The translations under genes were made by a program, and so were the position numbers. From Massilia glaciei (GTDB lineage: Bacteria; Pseudomonadota; Gammaproteobacteria; Burkholderiales; Burkholderiaceae_D): a stretch of 64,000 nucleotides of DNA. Positions 53,852-63,906 of the stretch are shown here, in pieces; within the stretch, counting starts at the first letter, position 1; the number at the start of each line of letters is the position of its first letter. The stretch spans positions 1 to 64,000 of the forward strand of contig NZ_PXWF02000321.1 in assembly GCF_003011895.2 (NCBI RefSeq), read 5' to 3'. The notes beneath the pieces are model-generated. The model saw only the letters and a list, made by a program, of their open reading frames with translations. It made no database searches and was not told the origin of the DNA.

Positions 53852-54183
53852 TACGATCTCCTTCAGTTGTTATTGTATTGCGGGTCATTTATGCAATGCG
53901 ATGGAGTGTGCACGCTTTAGCCACTCTCTGAAAGACAGAGGCTTGCACGGCCTGTGTGCAAAATTGCACACGGTGGCGCCCAAACCTGTTTTTGCGTACG
54001 GCCGGGCGCCGGCTCCTGCGATGCGTAAGCAGCTTGCCCGCCGGCGAGGGTCGGCGCGGGGCGAGTTGGTTCGGCCTTGATGTGAATCAATCGCAGTGGA
54101 TCAAAAACCACACAACCGGGCCCGGCACTAGTGGACTTCAACGGATGAATCAGGAGGAGCCGGGCGGCAAGCGGGGCCGGAAA
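53852..54183. other. Intergenic region upstream of the second TonB receptor
   Basis: The 332-base gap contains the third palindromic operator (53955-53970) and the TonB-receptor promoter. No gene is seen in the 200 bases next to the GNAT-like gene, which ends at 54184. Confidence 0.45.
53955..53970. promoter_or_regulatory. Palindromic operator TGTGCA-N4-TGCACA, site 3
   Basis: TGTGCAAAATTGCACA (18-base perfect palindrome with the flanking G and C) lies 104 bases upstream of the TonB receptor start. Arms and spacing equal sites 1 and 2. Confidence 0.72.
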
Positions 54184-55353
54184 TCAGGCGCCGGGCGGGC
54201 GCTTGAGGAAGGGATTGCGGTCGTCGAGTTCGTCGAGATAGTCGTCGATGCCGCCGTTCTCGCGCTCAAGGAAGCGCTCGATGGCGTCGGCAAACGCCGG
54301 GTGGGCCAGCCAGTGGGCCGACCAGGTGCGGGTCGGCAGGAAGCCGCGCGCCATCTTGTGCTCGCCCTGCGCGCCGCCCTCGAACACGGCGATTTTTTGC
54401 TCGATGCAGAACTCGAGCGGCTGGTAGTACGCGGCCTCGAAATGCAGGCAGGGCACGTGTTCGAGTTCCCCCCAGTAGCGCCCGAACAGGGTGCGCTCGC
54501 TGTGGATCACGAGCGAGGCGGCGATCGCGTGGCCGCCCCGTTCGGCGATCACGAGCAGGATGTTGTGCGCCATCGTGCGCCCGATGCGCAGGAAAAAATC
54601 GAGGTTCAGGTAGGGCGTCGAGCGGTGCGCGGCGTAGGTGTGCTCGTAGCAGCGGTGGAACAGGCGCCAGTCGTCCCCGCTGGCGTCGAGCCCGCGCACG
54701 CGCCGCAGCGTCACGCCCGCCTCGCGCACCTTGCGCCGCTCGGCGCGGATGTTCTTGCGCTTCTTGTGCTCGAGCGTGGCGAGGAACTGCTCGAAGTTGT
54801 CGTAGCCCGCGTTGAGCCAATGGAACTGCACGCCGCTGCGCAGCATGAAGCCGGCGTCGGCCAACTGCCGCACCTGGTCTGCCGGCGGATACAGGATGTG
54901 GGTCGACGAGACGGCGCTGGCCTCCTGGGTGGCGCGCAGCACAGCGAGCAGGGCGGCGCGCGCGTGGGCGTCGCGCGCCAGCAGCCGCGGGCCCGTCACG
55001 GGCGTGAACGGGATCGCCGAGAGCAGCTTGGGATAGTAGTCGAGCCCGTTGCGCTGGTAGGCGTCGGCCCAGGCCCAGTCGAACACGTACTCGCCGTAGG
55101 AATGCATCTTGACGTACAGCGGCATGGCGGCGGCCAGCTCGGCGCCGTCGTAGAGCGCGACGAACTGCGGCTGCCAGCCGGTCTCGGTGCAGGCGCCGCC
55201 CGACTCGTGCAGCGCGTGCAGAAAGGCGAACGAGACGAAGGGATTGGGATCGGGCTGGGCGGCGGCGAGCGCGTCCCAAGCCGCCTGCCCGATCTCGGAA
55301 AGAGAAGATACGATATGCGTGCGATAATCCACTTTTGTCGGTAATGCATCCAT
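54184..55353 (-). CDS. GNAT/FemAB-like acyltransferase (DUF482 type)
   Basis: The 389-residue protein matches the PF04339 family ('peptidogalycan biosynthesis / GNAT N-acetyltransferase-like'). NPFVSFAFLHALHESG opens it. HKKRKNIRAERRKV lies centrally, with the GELEHVPCLHFEAAYYQPLE stretch further on, and the C-terminal EHKMARGFLPTRTWSAHW is also highly conserved in the family. The precise substrate is unknown. It has its start near 55353, divergent from nadE. Confidence 0.85.
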   Translation of the reverse strand: MDALPTKVDYRTHIVSSLSEIGQAAWDALAAAQPDPNPFVSFAFLHALHESGGACTETGWQPQFVALYDGAELAAAMPLYVKMHSYGEYVFDWAWADAYQRNGLDYYPKLLSAIPFTPVTGPRLLARDAHARAALLAVLRATQEASAVSSTHILYPPADQVRQLADAGFMLRSGVQFHWLNAGYDNFEQFLATLEHKKRKNIRAERRKVREAGVTLRRVRGLDASGDDWRLFHRCYEHTYAAHRSTPYLNLDFFLRIGRTMAHNILLVIAERGGHAIAASLVIHSERTLFGRYWGELEHVPCLHFEAAYYQPLEFCIEQKIAVFEGGAQGEHKMARGFLPTRTWSAHWLAHPAFADAIERFLERENGGIDDYLDELDDRNPFLKRPPGA

Positions 55354-55383
55354 GCGCGCTGACTTCCCATTTTTTTTGGTTGT

Positions 55384-55481
55384 TTTTTAACTCAACCTTT
55401 TTAGCTCACGCTTTTAAGCCCACGCTATTAAGCCCACGCTATTAAGCTCACGTTTTTAATCTCACTCTTTTAAGCTCACTG
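55384..55481. repeat. Seven 14-bp tandem repeats in front of nadE
   Basis: Seven units of the type TTTTAAGCTCACGC run without interruption; units three and four share TTAAGCCCACGC. The array ends 10 bases before the nadE start codon and therefore occupies its 5' leader. Confidence 0.85.
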
Positions 55482-55491
55482 CTACGCCGTC

Positions 55492-57111
55492 ATGACAGTC
55501 AAAGTCGCCATCGTCCAAATGAACAGCACCGTCGGCGACCTCGCCGGCAACAGCGCCAAGATCGTGCAGTGGGCCAGCCGCGCCGCCGCCGCCGGCGCCG
55601 ACATCGTGCTGACCCCGGAGCTGTCGCTGGTCGGCTACCCGCCCGAAGATCTCCTGCTGCGCAATGCATTTTACGCAAAAACGCGCGAGACGTTGGCCGC
55701 CCTGGTCGCCGAGCTGGCCCAGTTCCCCGGCCTGCACGTGGTGGTCGGCCATCCGTCGATGGACGCGGCCACCGGCGCGCGCCACAACAGCGCGAGCGTG
55801 CTGGCCGACGGCCGTGTGCTCGGCAGCTATCACAAGCACGAGCTGCCCAACACCACCGTGTTCGACGAGAAGCGCTATTTTTCGCCGGGCGAGGCGCCGT
55901 GCGTATTTACGGTCAAGGGCGTCGGTTTCGGCGTCAACATCTGCGAAGACACCTGGTTCATGCGCGCGCCCGCGCTCGCCAAGGCGGCCGGCGCCGAGGT
56001 GCTGCTGGTGCCGAACGGTTCGCCCTTCCACATGAACAAGCAGCACCTGCGCTACGAAACCATGCGCCAGAACGTGTGCGCGCAGGGCATGTCGCTGGTG
56101 TACGCGAACCTGGTGGGCGGGCAGGACGAGCTCATTTTCGACGGCGACTCGTTCGTCATGGACGCCGGCGGCGCGCTGTGCGCGCAGCTGCGCCATTTCG
56201 AGGAGGACCTGCTGGTGGTCGACTTCGACGGCGCGCGCCCGCTCGCGCACGCGCTGCCCGAGCCGCTCGCGCTCGAGGCCCAGGTCTACCAGGCGCTGGT
56301 GCTGGGGGTGCGCGACTACATCGGCAAGAACGGCTTTCCCGGTGTGCTGATCGGGATGTCGGGCGGGGTCGACTCGGCGCTCACATTGGCCATCGCGGTC
56401 GACGCGCTAGGCGCCGACAAGGTGCGCGCGGTGATGATGCCGTCGCGCTACACGGCCGACATCTCGTGGATCGATTCGCGCGAGATGGTCGCGCGGCTCG
56501 GCGTGCGCTACGACGAGATCCCGATCGGCGCCTGCGTCGACGCGTTCGGCGCCACGCTGGCGGCCGAATTCGCCGGCCTGAAGGAGGACGCGACCGAAGA
56601 GAACATCCAGGCCCGCATCCGCGGCACGCTGCTCATGGCGCTGTCGAACAAGCATGGCAGCATCGTGCTCACGACCGGCAACAAGAGCGAGATGGCGGTC
56701 GGCTACTGCACCCTGTACGGCGACATGGCGGGCGGCTTCGCGGTCATCAAGGACATCGCCAAAACGCTGGTGTACCGTCTGTGCGACTACCGCAACGGCG
56801 TCGGCGACGTGATCCCGCAGCGCATCCTCACGCGCGGGCCGTCGGCCGAGCTGCGCGAGAACCAGCTCGACCAGGACTCGCTGCCGCCCTACGAGGTGCT
56901 CGACGCCATCATGCGCATGTATATGGAGGAGAACCACTCGGTGGCCGAGATCATCGAGGCCGGCTATCCGGCGGCCGACGTGACGCGCGTGACGCGGCTC
57001 ATCAAGATCAACGAATACAAGCGGCGCCAGTCGCCGGTCGGCATCCGCGTCACGCACCGCGGCTTTGGGCGCGACTGGCGCTACCCGATCACTTCCCGGT
57101 TTTTTGAATGA
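55492..57111 (+). CDS. nadE: Glutamine-dependent NAD+ synthetase
   Basis: It makes NAD+ from deamido-NAD+, using glutamine through an N-terminal amidase. The amidase (nitrilase) domain has Glu43 in TPELSLVGYP, Lys in YHKHELPN, and Cys in GVNICEDTWF. The synthetase domain carries the ATP loop MSGGVDSAL (about 289-297). 539 residues, as usual for this two-domain form. It is preceded by seven 14-bp tandem repeats and followed 36 bases later by glnB. Confidence 0.96.
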   Translation: MTVKVAIVQMNSTVGDLAGNSAKIVQWASRAAAAGADIVLTPELSLVGYPPEDLLLRNAFYAKTRETLAALVAELAQFPGLHVVVGHPSMDAATGARHNSASVLADGRVLGSYHKHELPNTTVFDEKRYFSPGEAPCVFTVKGVGFGVNICEDTWFMRAPALAKAAGAEVLLVPNGSPFHMNKQHLRYETMRQNVCAQGMSLVYANLVGGQDELIFDGDSFVMDAGGALCAQLRHFEEDLLVVDFDGARPLAHALPEPLALEAQVYQALVLGVRDYIGKNGFPGVLIGMSGGVDSALTLAIAVDALGADKVRAVMMPSRYTADISWIDSREMVARLGVRYDEIPIGACVDAFGATLAAEFAGLKEDATEENIQARIRGTLLMALSNKHGSIVLTTGNKSEMAVGYCTLYGDMAGGFAVIKDIAKTLVYRLCDYRNGVGDVIPQRILTRGPSAELRENQLDQDSLPPYEVLDAIMRMYMEENHSVAEIIEAGYPAADVTRVTRLIKINEYKRRQSPVGIRVTHRGFGRDWRYPITSRFFE

Positions 57112-57138
57112 AATTGTATGAAATTGAATGAAACTTAA

Positions 57139-57486
<348 letters not shown>

Positions 57487-57516
57487 TTTGTTCGCGCCGG
57501 CCGCCGCCAGGACTGG

Positions 57517-58125
57517 CTAGCGGTGGCCGATGCGCATGTCGAACTTCCACGACATCAGGCGCAGCCCGGTGATGACGGTCGCGCTCGACCAAAGCGCGAA
57601 GTCGTTGGAGATGTCGAACTGCAGCATCAGCAGGTACATGCAACTGCCGATGAAGGAACAGATCGCGTACGGTTTGCCGTCGCGAAACACCATCGGCACC
57701 TCGTTGCACACGATGTCGCGCAGCACGCCGCCGAATATCCCCGTGATCACGCCCATCATCGCGGCGATGAAGACCGGCATCTCCGAGGCGAGCGCGGCCG
57801 ACACGCCGGCGATCGTGAACAGGCCCAGTCCGATGGCGTCGGCGACCACGATCAGGTTTTCGGAGACGATCTGGCGCAGCTTGCGGATCAGCGGCGAGGC
57901 GATCAGTGCCAGCACGAAGATCAGGATCGCGTATTCCTGGTGGACCACCCAGAAGAACGGACGGCGGTCGAGCAACAGGTCGCGCAGCGTGCCGCCGCCG
58001 AACGCGGTGATGAAGGCGACCGTGAACACGCCGACCAGGTCCATGCGCTTGCGCCGCGCCTCGATGAAGCCGGAGAACGCGCCGACCAGAATGGCGCTGA
58101 TTTCGATGATGAGGATGAGGGACAT
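57517..58125 (-). CDS. TRIC-type cation channel family membrane protein (YadS/UPF0126)
   Basis: The 202-residue protein has about seven hydrophobic helices and a duplicated motif. Half one reads ITAFGGGTLRDLLLDRRPFFW and half two reads ITGIFGGVLRDIVCNEVPMVF. This matches the trimeric intracellular cation channel-like family. The ion specificity in bacteria is not firmly established. It converges on glnB. Confidence 0.9.
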   Translation of the reverse strand: MSLILIIEISAILVGAFSGFIEARRKRMDLVGVFTVAFITAFGGGTLRDLLLDRRPFFWVVHQEYAILIFVLALIASPLIRKLRQIVSENLIVVADAIGLGLFTIAGVSAALASEMPVFIAAMMGVITGIFGGVLRDIVCNEVPMVFRDGKPYAICSFIGSCMYLLMLQFDISNDFALWSSATVITGLRLMSWKFDMRIGHR

Positions 58126-58304
58126 GCGGGGCGGCTGGTGTGGATGTGGGGAAACTTGCTAGCCTAATATGATAGCGGGTTTTCAGTGACGCAACAAAAG
58201 AGCTGTCAATGGCAGAAACGATTCCTCGCAGAGGCGGGGGCCATGCTGTCGCACCAAGTTTGAACCCGTGACAATCTTACGCAAGGTGTATGTCAGCTCA
58301 GCAT

Positions 58305-58330
58305 GGATCCCCGCCTTCGCGGGGACGACG
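58305..58330. repeat. REP-type palindrome in the MITE-like element
   Basis: GGATCCCCGCC-TTCGCGGGGACGACG, preceded by AGCTCAGCAT. Confidence 0.65.
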
Positions 58331-58374
58331 GTGGGGCGCAGCTATCCCGTGCAACGTGTAGGCAAGCTCAGCAT

Positions 58375-58402
58375 GGGTCCCCGCTTTCGCGAGGATGACG
58401 TT
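58375..58402. repeat. REP-type palindrome in the MITE-like element
   Basis: GGGTCCCCGCTTTCGCGAGG-ATGACGTT, again preceded by AGCTCAGCAT; the two tandem copies are about 70 bases apart. Confidence 0.65.
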
Positions 58403-58514
58403 GGTTACTTTATCAATGAAGGTCGGTAGCTCGATTTCTGCCGAGTTAAAGACAAGACTTAACGGGGAGTCGTTTCTGCCATTGACAGAAACGACGGGGA
58501 GGGCGGCCGTCGCG

Positions 58515-59183
58515 TCACTGGTCGAGCGCGGCCTTGAGCAGCACGATCAACGCCCCGTAACCGCCATCGGCCTTGTTGGCCACGCAAAACGCGACAACCT
58601 CGTCCTTTTGCACCAGCCAGCTGTGCACCATCGAACGCAGCACCGGCTCGCCGTTGGCCGAACCGAGCCCCTTGCCGTGGATGATGCGAACGCAGCGTTG
58701 CCCGCGCAGCGTGCTGCGGCGCAGGAAGTCGCCGACCTGGTCGCGCGCCATTTCGCGGTCCATGCCATGCAAGTCGAGCTCGCCCTGGACGGGCCAGTGC
58801 CGCTTGCGCAGCTTGCGCACGACGTCGCCGCCCACGCCCGGGCGCGAGTAGCTCAGCGTCGGATCGTCGTCGAGCAGGCCGTCGACGTCGAACTGGTCCG
58901 ACAGCGATTCGCGCAACACCAGCGCGTCGTCCTCGGCCTGGGTGCGCGCCTTGGGCGCCGGTCCGCGCACCGCGACCGGCGCCGAGGCCGGCCGCGCCAC
59001 ATGCCGGTCCGGCTGGGCGATGCGCTTGACCCCGCCGACGGCGCCCTGGAACAGATTGGCCTCCTGCTTTTGCTGGCGCTCGCGCCGCTCGCGTTCGGCC
59101 TTTTCGACCGCGCGCGCCTGCTCCTGGTCCTTGAGCGTGGCGCGCAGGGACTTGAGGTCGGCGAAGTCTTTCATCGAGGCCAT
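58515..59183 (-). CDS. Smr-domain protein
   Basis: The 222-residue protein has an N-terminal charged helix (KDQEQARAVEKAERERRER) and a C-terminal Smr (MutS-related) domain. The domain includes ELDLHGMDREMARDQVGDFL and the RCVRIIHGKGLGS motif. Smr domains are nicking endonucleases or RNA cleavers. The start MASMKDF lies 4 bases after the trxB stop, suggesting co-transcription. The substrate cannot be told. Confidence 0.9.
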   Translation of the reverse strand: MASMKDFADLKSLRATLKDQEQARAVEKAERERRERQQKQEANLFQGAVGGVKRIAQPDRHVARPASAPVAVRGPAPKARTQAEDDALVLRESLSDQFDVDGLLDDDPTLSYSRPGVGGDVVRKLRKRHWPVQGELDLHGMDREMARDQVGDFLRRSTLRGQRCVRIIHGKGLGSANGEPVLRSMVHSWLVQKDEVVAFCVANKADGGYGALIVLLKAALDQ

Positions 59184-59187
59184 TGGC

Positions 59188-60192
<1,005 letters not shown>

Positions 60193-60369
60193 CTATAGTG
60201 AAACTGGGGCCGTTCGCGCCGCGATCAAGTGCGCCGCCGCGACAAATGCAAGCTAACAATTATAGTCGATCGCGCGCGCGCGCCCGAAATGGGGCCGCCT
60301 GACAATATTTGGCTTAGAATGAGCGCATCGCGCCCCATCGGGATGCTTGCAGGTAACGTTTCATAAAGT

Positions 60370-62724
60370 ATGACAAAGACAAGCCAAACCCCCACCTACA
60401 CCCGCAATCCCACGCAGCCGCGGCAACCGTTGCCGAACCGCCTGGTGCGCCTCCTGACCGAGGCGCGCTGGATCGCGCTCGCCGTGCTGTTCCTGTATTT
60501 CGTCATAATATTGCTCAGCTACAATAAGAGCGACCCGGGCTGGTCGCACGAGATCGTCAAGCTCAAGGTGAGCAACCTGGGCGGCAAGGCGGGCGCCTAT
60601 CTGTCGGACTTCCTGCTGTTCATGTTCGGCTTTTCGGCATGGTGGTGGTGCATCTGCTTCCTGCGCATGATCTGGAAGGGCTACCGCAAGCTCAACGACG
60701 GCATCGCCCGGACCCCCGCCGGCGAGCCCGAGCACCACCACGAGGGCCTGATCCGCTGGGGCGGCTTCGTGCTCATGTTCGCCGGCAGCATGGGGCTTGA
60801 ATTCCTGCGCATGTACAGCCTCGGCGTGGCCCTGCCGCGCGCCCCCGGCGGCGTGCTCGGGCAACTGATCGGCCATGGCGCCGACGTCGCCTTCGGCTTC
60901 ACCGGGGCGACCCTGTTGCTGCTGATGTTGTTCGGCCTCGGCTTCAGCCTGTTCTTCCAGGTGTCCTGGCTCGCCGTCGCCGAGCGCATCGGCGGGGCGA
61001 TCGAGGACGCGATCGTCTGGTTGCGCCTGTACTACCAGGACCGCGAGGACCGGCGCCAGGGCGAGGTCGCCGCCGTCAAGCGCGACGAGGTGCTGGTGCA
61101 CGAGCGCGCCAAGCATGTCGAAAAGCACATCGCCGCGCCGCCGGTCAAGATCGAGCCGCAGATGGCGGTCGTGGTCAAGTCCGAGCGCGTCGAGAAGGAG
61201 CGCCAGGCGCCGCTGTTCCGCGACCTGCCGAACGACTCGGGGCTGCCGCCGCTGGCGCTGCTCGACGAGCCGCAGGCGGTGCAGGAGACGGTCTCGGTCG
61301 AGACGCTCGAATTCACGAGCCGCCTGATCGAGAAGAAACTGTCCGACTTCAACGTCGAGGCGAAGGTCGTGGCCGCCTATCCGGGCCCGGTCGTGACGCG
61401 CTACGAGATCGAGCCGGCCACGGGCGTGAAGGGCAGCCAGATCGTCGGCCTGGCGCGCGACATCGCCCGATCGCTGTCGCTGACCTCGATCCGCGTGGTC
61501 GAGACCATCCCCGGCAAAAATTGCATGGCGCTCGAGCTGCCGAACCCCAAGCGCCAGATCGTGCGCCTGTCGGAGATCGTCGGCTCCAAGATCTACAACG
61601 ACAACGCCTCGAGCCTGACGATCGCGCTGGGCAAGGATATCGCGGGCAAGCCGGTGATCGCCGACCTCGCCAAGATGCCCCACCTGCTGGTGGCCGGCAC
61701 CACCGGTTCGGGCAAGTCGGTCGGCATCAACGCGACCATCCTGTCGCTGCTATATAAGAGCGACCCGGCCGACGTGCGCCTGATCCTGATCGACCCGAAA
61801 ATGCTCGAGATGTCGGTCTACGAGGGCATCCCCCATCTGCTGGCGCCGGTCGTGACCGACATGCGCCAGGCCGGCCACGCGCTGAACTGGGCGGTCAACG
61901 AGATGGAGCGCCGCTACAAGCTCATGAGCAAGCTCGGGGTGCGCAACTTGGCCGGCTACAACGCCAAGATCGCCGAGGCCGCCAAGCGCGAGGAGCACAT
62001 CCCGAACCCGTTCAGCCTGACCCCGGACTCGCCCGAGCCGCTCGAGAAGCTGCCGACGATCGTCATCATCATCGACGAGCTGGCCGACCTGATGATGGTG
62101 GTCGGCAAAAAGGTCGAGGAATTGATCGCCCGCATCGCGCAAAAGGCGCGCGCGGCCGGCCTGCACCTGATCCTGGCGACGCAGCGGCCGTCGGTCGACG
62201 TCATCACCGGCCTGATCAAGGCCAATATCCCGACCCGGATCGCGTTCCAGGTCTCGTCCAAGATCGACTCGCGCACCATTCTCGACCAGATGGGCGCCGA
62301 GGCGCTGCTGGGCATGGGTGACATGTTGTACATGCCTCCGGGCACCGGTCTGCCCGTGCGCGTGCACGGCGCATTCGTATCGGACGAGGAAGTTCACCGG
62401 GTTGTGAAATACTTGCACACATTGGGCGAGCCCAATTACATCGACGGCATCCTCGACGGCGGCACGCTCGAGGGCGAAGGTGGCGCCGAGGGTGGCGCGG
62501 TGGCGGGCGAGGGCGGTGGCGAGGCCGACGCCCTGTACGACCAGGCGGTCGCGGTGGTGCTCAAGAACCGGCGCGCGTCGATTTCGCTGGTGCAGCGACA
62601 TTTGCGCATCGGCTACAACCGCGCCGCGCGCCTGCTCGAACAGATGGAAAACAGTGGCGTGGTTTCGCCAATGCAATCGAACGGCAACCGCGACATCCTG
62701 GTGCCGATCGCCAATGCAGAATAG
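60370..62724 (+). CDS. ftsK: DNA translocase FtsK
   Basis: FtsK pumps DNA at the division septum and activates dif recombination. The 784-residue protein has an N-terminal membrane domain with about four helices ([36 protein letters not shown]), a short linker, and the motor domain. Walker A is [11 protein letters not shown] at about 441-451, and [12 protein letters not shown] is Walker B. The C-terminal gamma winged-helix domain ([32 protein letters not shown]-like) is present and normally reads KOPS. The linker is much shorter than in E. coli, as in many betaproteobacteria. It is probably co-transcribed with lolA. Confidence 0.95.
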   Translation: MTKTSQTPTYTRNPTQPRQPLPNRLVRLLTEARWIALAVLFLYFVIILLSYNKSDPGWSHEIVKLKVSNLGGKAGAYLSDFLLFMFGFSAWWWCICFLRMIWKGYRKLNDGIARTPAGEPEHHHEGLIRWGGFVLMFAGSMGLEFLRMYSLGVALPRAPGGVLGQLIGHGADVAFGFTGATLLLLMLFGLGFSLFFQVSWLAVAERIGGAIEDAIVWLRLYYQDREDRRQGEVAAVKRDEVLVHERAKHVEKHIAAPPVKIEPQMAVVVKSERVEKERQAPLFRDLPNDSGLPPLALLDEPQAVQETVSVETLEFTSRLIEKKLSDFNVEAKVVAAYPGPVVTRYEIEPATGVKGSQIVGLARDIARSLSLTSIRVVETIPGKNCMALELPNPKRQIVRLSEIVGSKIYNDNASSLTIALGKDIAGKPVIADLAKMPHLLVAGTTGSGKSVGINATILSLLYKSDPADVRLILIDPKMLEMSVYEGIPHLLAPVVTDMRQAGHALNWAVNEMERRYKLMSKLGVRNLAGYNAKIAEAAKREEHIPNPFSLTPDSPEPLEKLPTIVIIIDELADLMMVVGKKVEELIARIAQKARAAGLHLILATQRPSVDVITGLIKANIPTRIAFQVSSKIDSRTILDQMGAEALLGMGDMLYMPPGTGLPVRVHGAFVSDEEVHRVVKYLHTLGEPNYIDGILDGGTLEGEGGAEGGAVAGEGGGEADALYDQAVAVVLKNRRASISLVQRHLRIGYNRAARLLEQMENSGVVSPMQSNGNRDILVPIANAE

Positions 62725-62747
62725 GCATTACTTACTAAAGGAATCAA

Positions 62748-63386
62748 ATGCGCTTCACAATGACTAAATCGCTGGGCATGTTCATGGCCGCGGGCTTGCT
62801 GGCTTTTTCCGGCATGGCGCAGGCCACCGCACTCGATCAGTTCAAGACCTTCGTGGCCAGCACCAAGGCCGCGCGCGGCGAGTTCGTGCAGACCCAGGTG
62901 CGCAAGACGCCGACGAGCAAGGTTGCCGCGCCGGCCAGCGGGACCTTTTTATTCGCCCGCCCGGGCAAGTTTATCTGGTCGTACGTCAAGCCCTACGAGC
63001 AGGTGCTGCAGGCCGACGGCGACAAGCTCTATATTTACGACAAGGACCTGAACCAGGTGACCGTCAGGAAGCTGGGCGACGCGCTCGGTTCCTCGCCGGC
63101 CGCGATCCTGTTCGGCAGCAACGACCTCGACAAGAATTTCACGCTCAGCGAAGCGGGCACGCGCGACGGCATCGAATGGCTCAAGGCGGTGCCAAAAGCG
63201 AAAGACAGCGCCTTCGCACAAATCAGCATCGGATTGCGCGACGGCCAGCCGGTGGCGATGGAGCTGAACGATGCCTTCGGCCAGGCGTCGATGCTGACGT
63301 TTAAAAAGTTCGAGAAGAATCCGCCGCTCGCCGCGCAACAATTCAAATTCGTCATGCCGAAGGGCGCTGATGTTTTTGAGGGGTAG
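62748..63386 (+). CDS. lolA: Outer-membrane lipoprotein carrier protein LolA
   Basis: LolA ferries lipoproteins through the periplasm. The signal peptide ([16 protein letters not shown]) is followed by the family's [21 protein letters not shown] and [20 protein letters not shown]. The start ATG 62748 has AAAGGAA close upstream. It lies 23 bases after ftsK, the usual betaproteobacterial pairing. 212 residues. Confidence 0.94.
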   Translation: MRFTMTKSLGMFMAAGLLAFSGMAQATALDQFKTFVASTKAARGEFVQTQVRKTPTSKVAAPASGTFLFARPGKFIWSYVKPYEQVLQADGDKLYIYDKDLNQVTVRKLGDALGSSPAAILFGSNDLDKNFTLSEAGTRDGIEWLKAVPKAKDSAFAQISIGLRDGQPVAMELNDAFGQASMLTFKKFEKNPPLAAQQFKFVMPKGADVFEG

Positions 63387-63399
63387 GCGCGGAGGTTGA

Positions 63400-63460
63400 G
63401 CGCGAAACCTAAGCGCGAAACCTAAGCGCGAAACCCAAGCGTCACCTAAGTGTCACCTAA
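63400..63460. repeat. Short tandem repeats between lolA and the cyclic-nucleotide-binding gene
   Basis: Three 13-base units (GCGCGAAACCTAA, twice exact and once with one change) are followed by two 11-base units (GCGTCACCTAA and GTGTCACCTAA). The array fills most of the convergent intergenic gap. Confidence 0.7.
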
Positions 63461-63906
63461 GCGCCCAGAAAGTCGGCCATCAGGGTCGAGGCGCGGCGCA
63501 GGCGGCGCGACAACTGGCGCGCCAGGCAGGCCATGAAACGGTAGGCCAGGTCGGGGTGGTCCTTGGCAAACTTGTCCATATTGGTCGCCGTTAAGGTCAG
63601 CAGCTCGCAATCGGTCTCGGCAATGCAGGTTGCCGAACGGGCCGCATGGTCGATCATGGCCATTTCGCCAATAATCTGCCCGCGCAATTCGTGCGCCATC
63701 AACTGGCAGCCGTGCTCGTAGCCCTTGAGGATCGACGTGCTGCCGCTGATGAGGATATACAACTCGTTGCCGGTGTCGCCTTCCCGGAAAATCACAGCGT
63801 CGGCCGACTTGGCCTCCAACTGCAGATAGGGAGCGAAGCGTTCCAGTTCAGGGTAGGTGAACTCCTGGAACAGGTCGAGCTCATCAAGAATTTCGGCGAT
63901 CTTCAT
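63457..63906 (-). CDS. Stand-alone cyclic-nucleotide-binding domain protein
   Basis: The 149-residue product starts at ATG 63904-63906 (MKIAEILDELDLF) after GGAAT; the frame runs 20 codons further up without similarity. It is a cNMP-binding domain of the Crp/Fnr type (VIFREGDTGNELYILISG; GEMAMIDHAARSATCIAE, including the Arg-Ser-Ala phosphate-binding cassette). A C-terminal helix follows and no DNA-binding helix-turn-helix. It may act on a partner protein instead of DNA. Convergent with lolA. Confidence 0.85.
   Translation of the reverse strand: MKIAEILDELDLFQEFTYPELERFAPYLQLEAKSADAVIFREGDTGNELYILISGSTSILKGYEHGCQLMAHELRGQIIGEMAMIDHAARSATCIAETDCELLTLTATNMDKFAKDHPDLAYRFMACLARQLSRRLRRASTLMADFLGA

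Larger units (their letters stand above)
58203..58488. mobile_element. MITE-like element with 23-bp terminal inverted repeats
   Basis: The left end (58203-58225) CTGTCAATGGCAGAAACGAT-TCC and the reverse complement of 58466-58488 agree at 22 of 23 bases. The 286-base body holds two extended REP palindromes (GCTCAGCAT followed by GGATCCCCGCC-type sequence). A related degenerate segment is at 34140-34219. No transposase is encoded. Its size and structure fit a non-autonomous transposable element or large BIME. Confidence 0.7.
58126..58514. other. Intergenic region occupied by a MITE-like element
   Basis: Almost all of this 389-base gap between the TRIC-type gene and the Smr gene is the element at 58203-58488, with two REP palindromes inside. 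No ORF with family similarity was found. Confidence 0.6.

Noticed and set aside
55384-55481. CRISPR array
   Set aside because: The 14-base units are directly adjacent with no unique spacers, so this is a simple tandem repeat.
60250-60369. Complete ftsK promoter (CTGACA ... TAGAAT)
   Set aside because: The spacer would be only about 10 bases, too short for a normal sigma-70 promoter.
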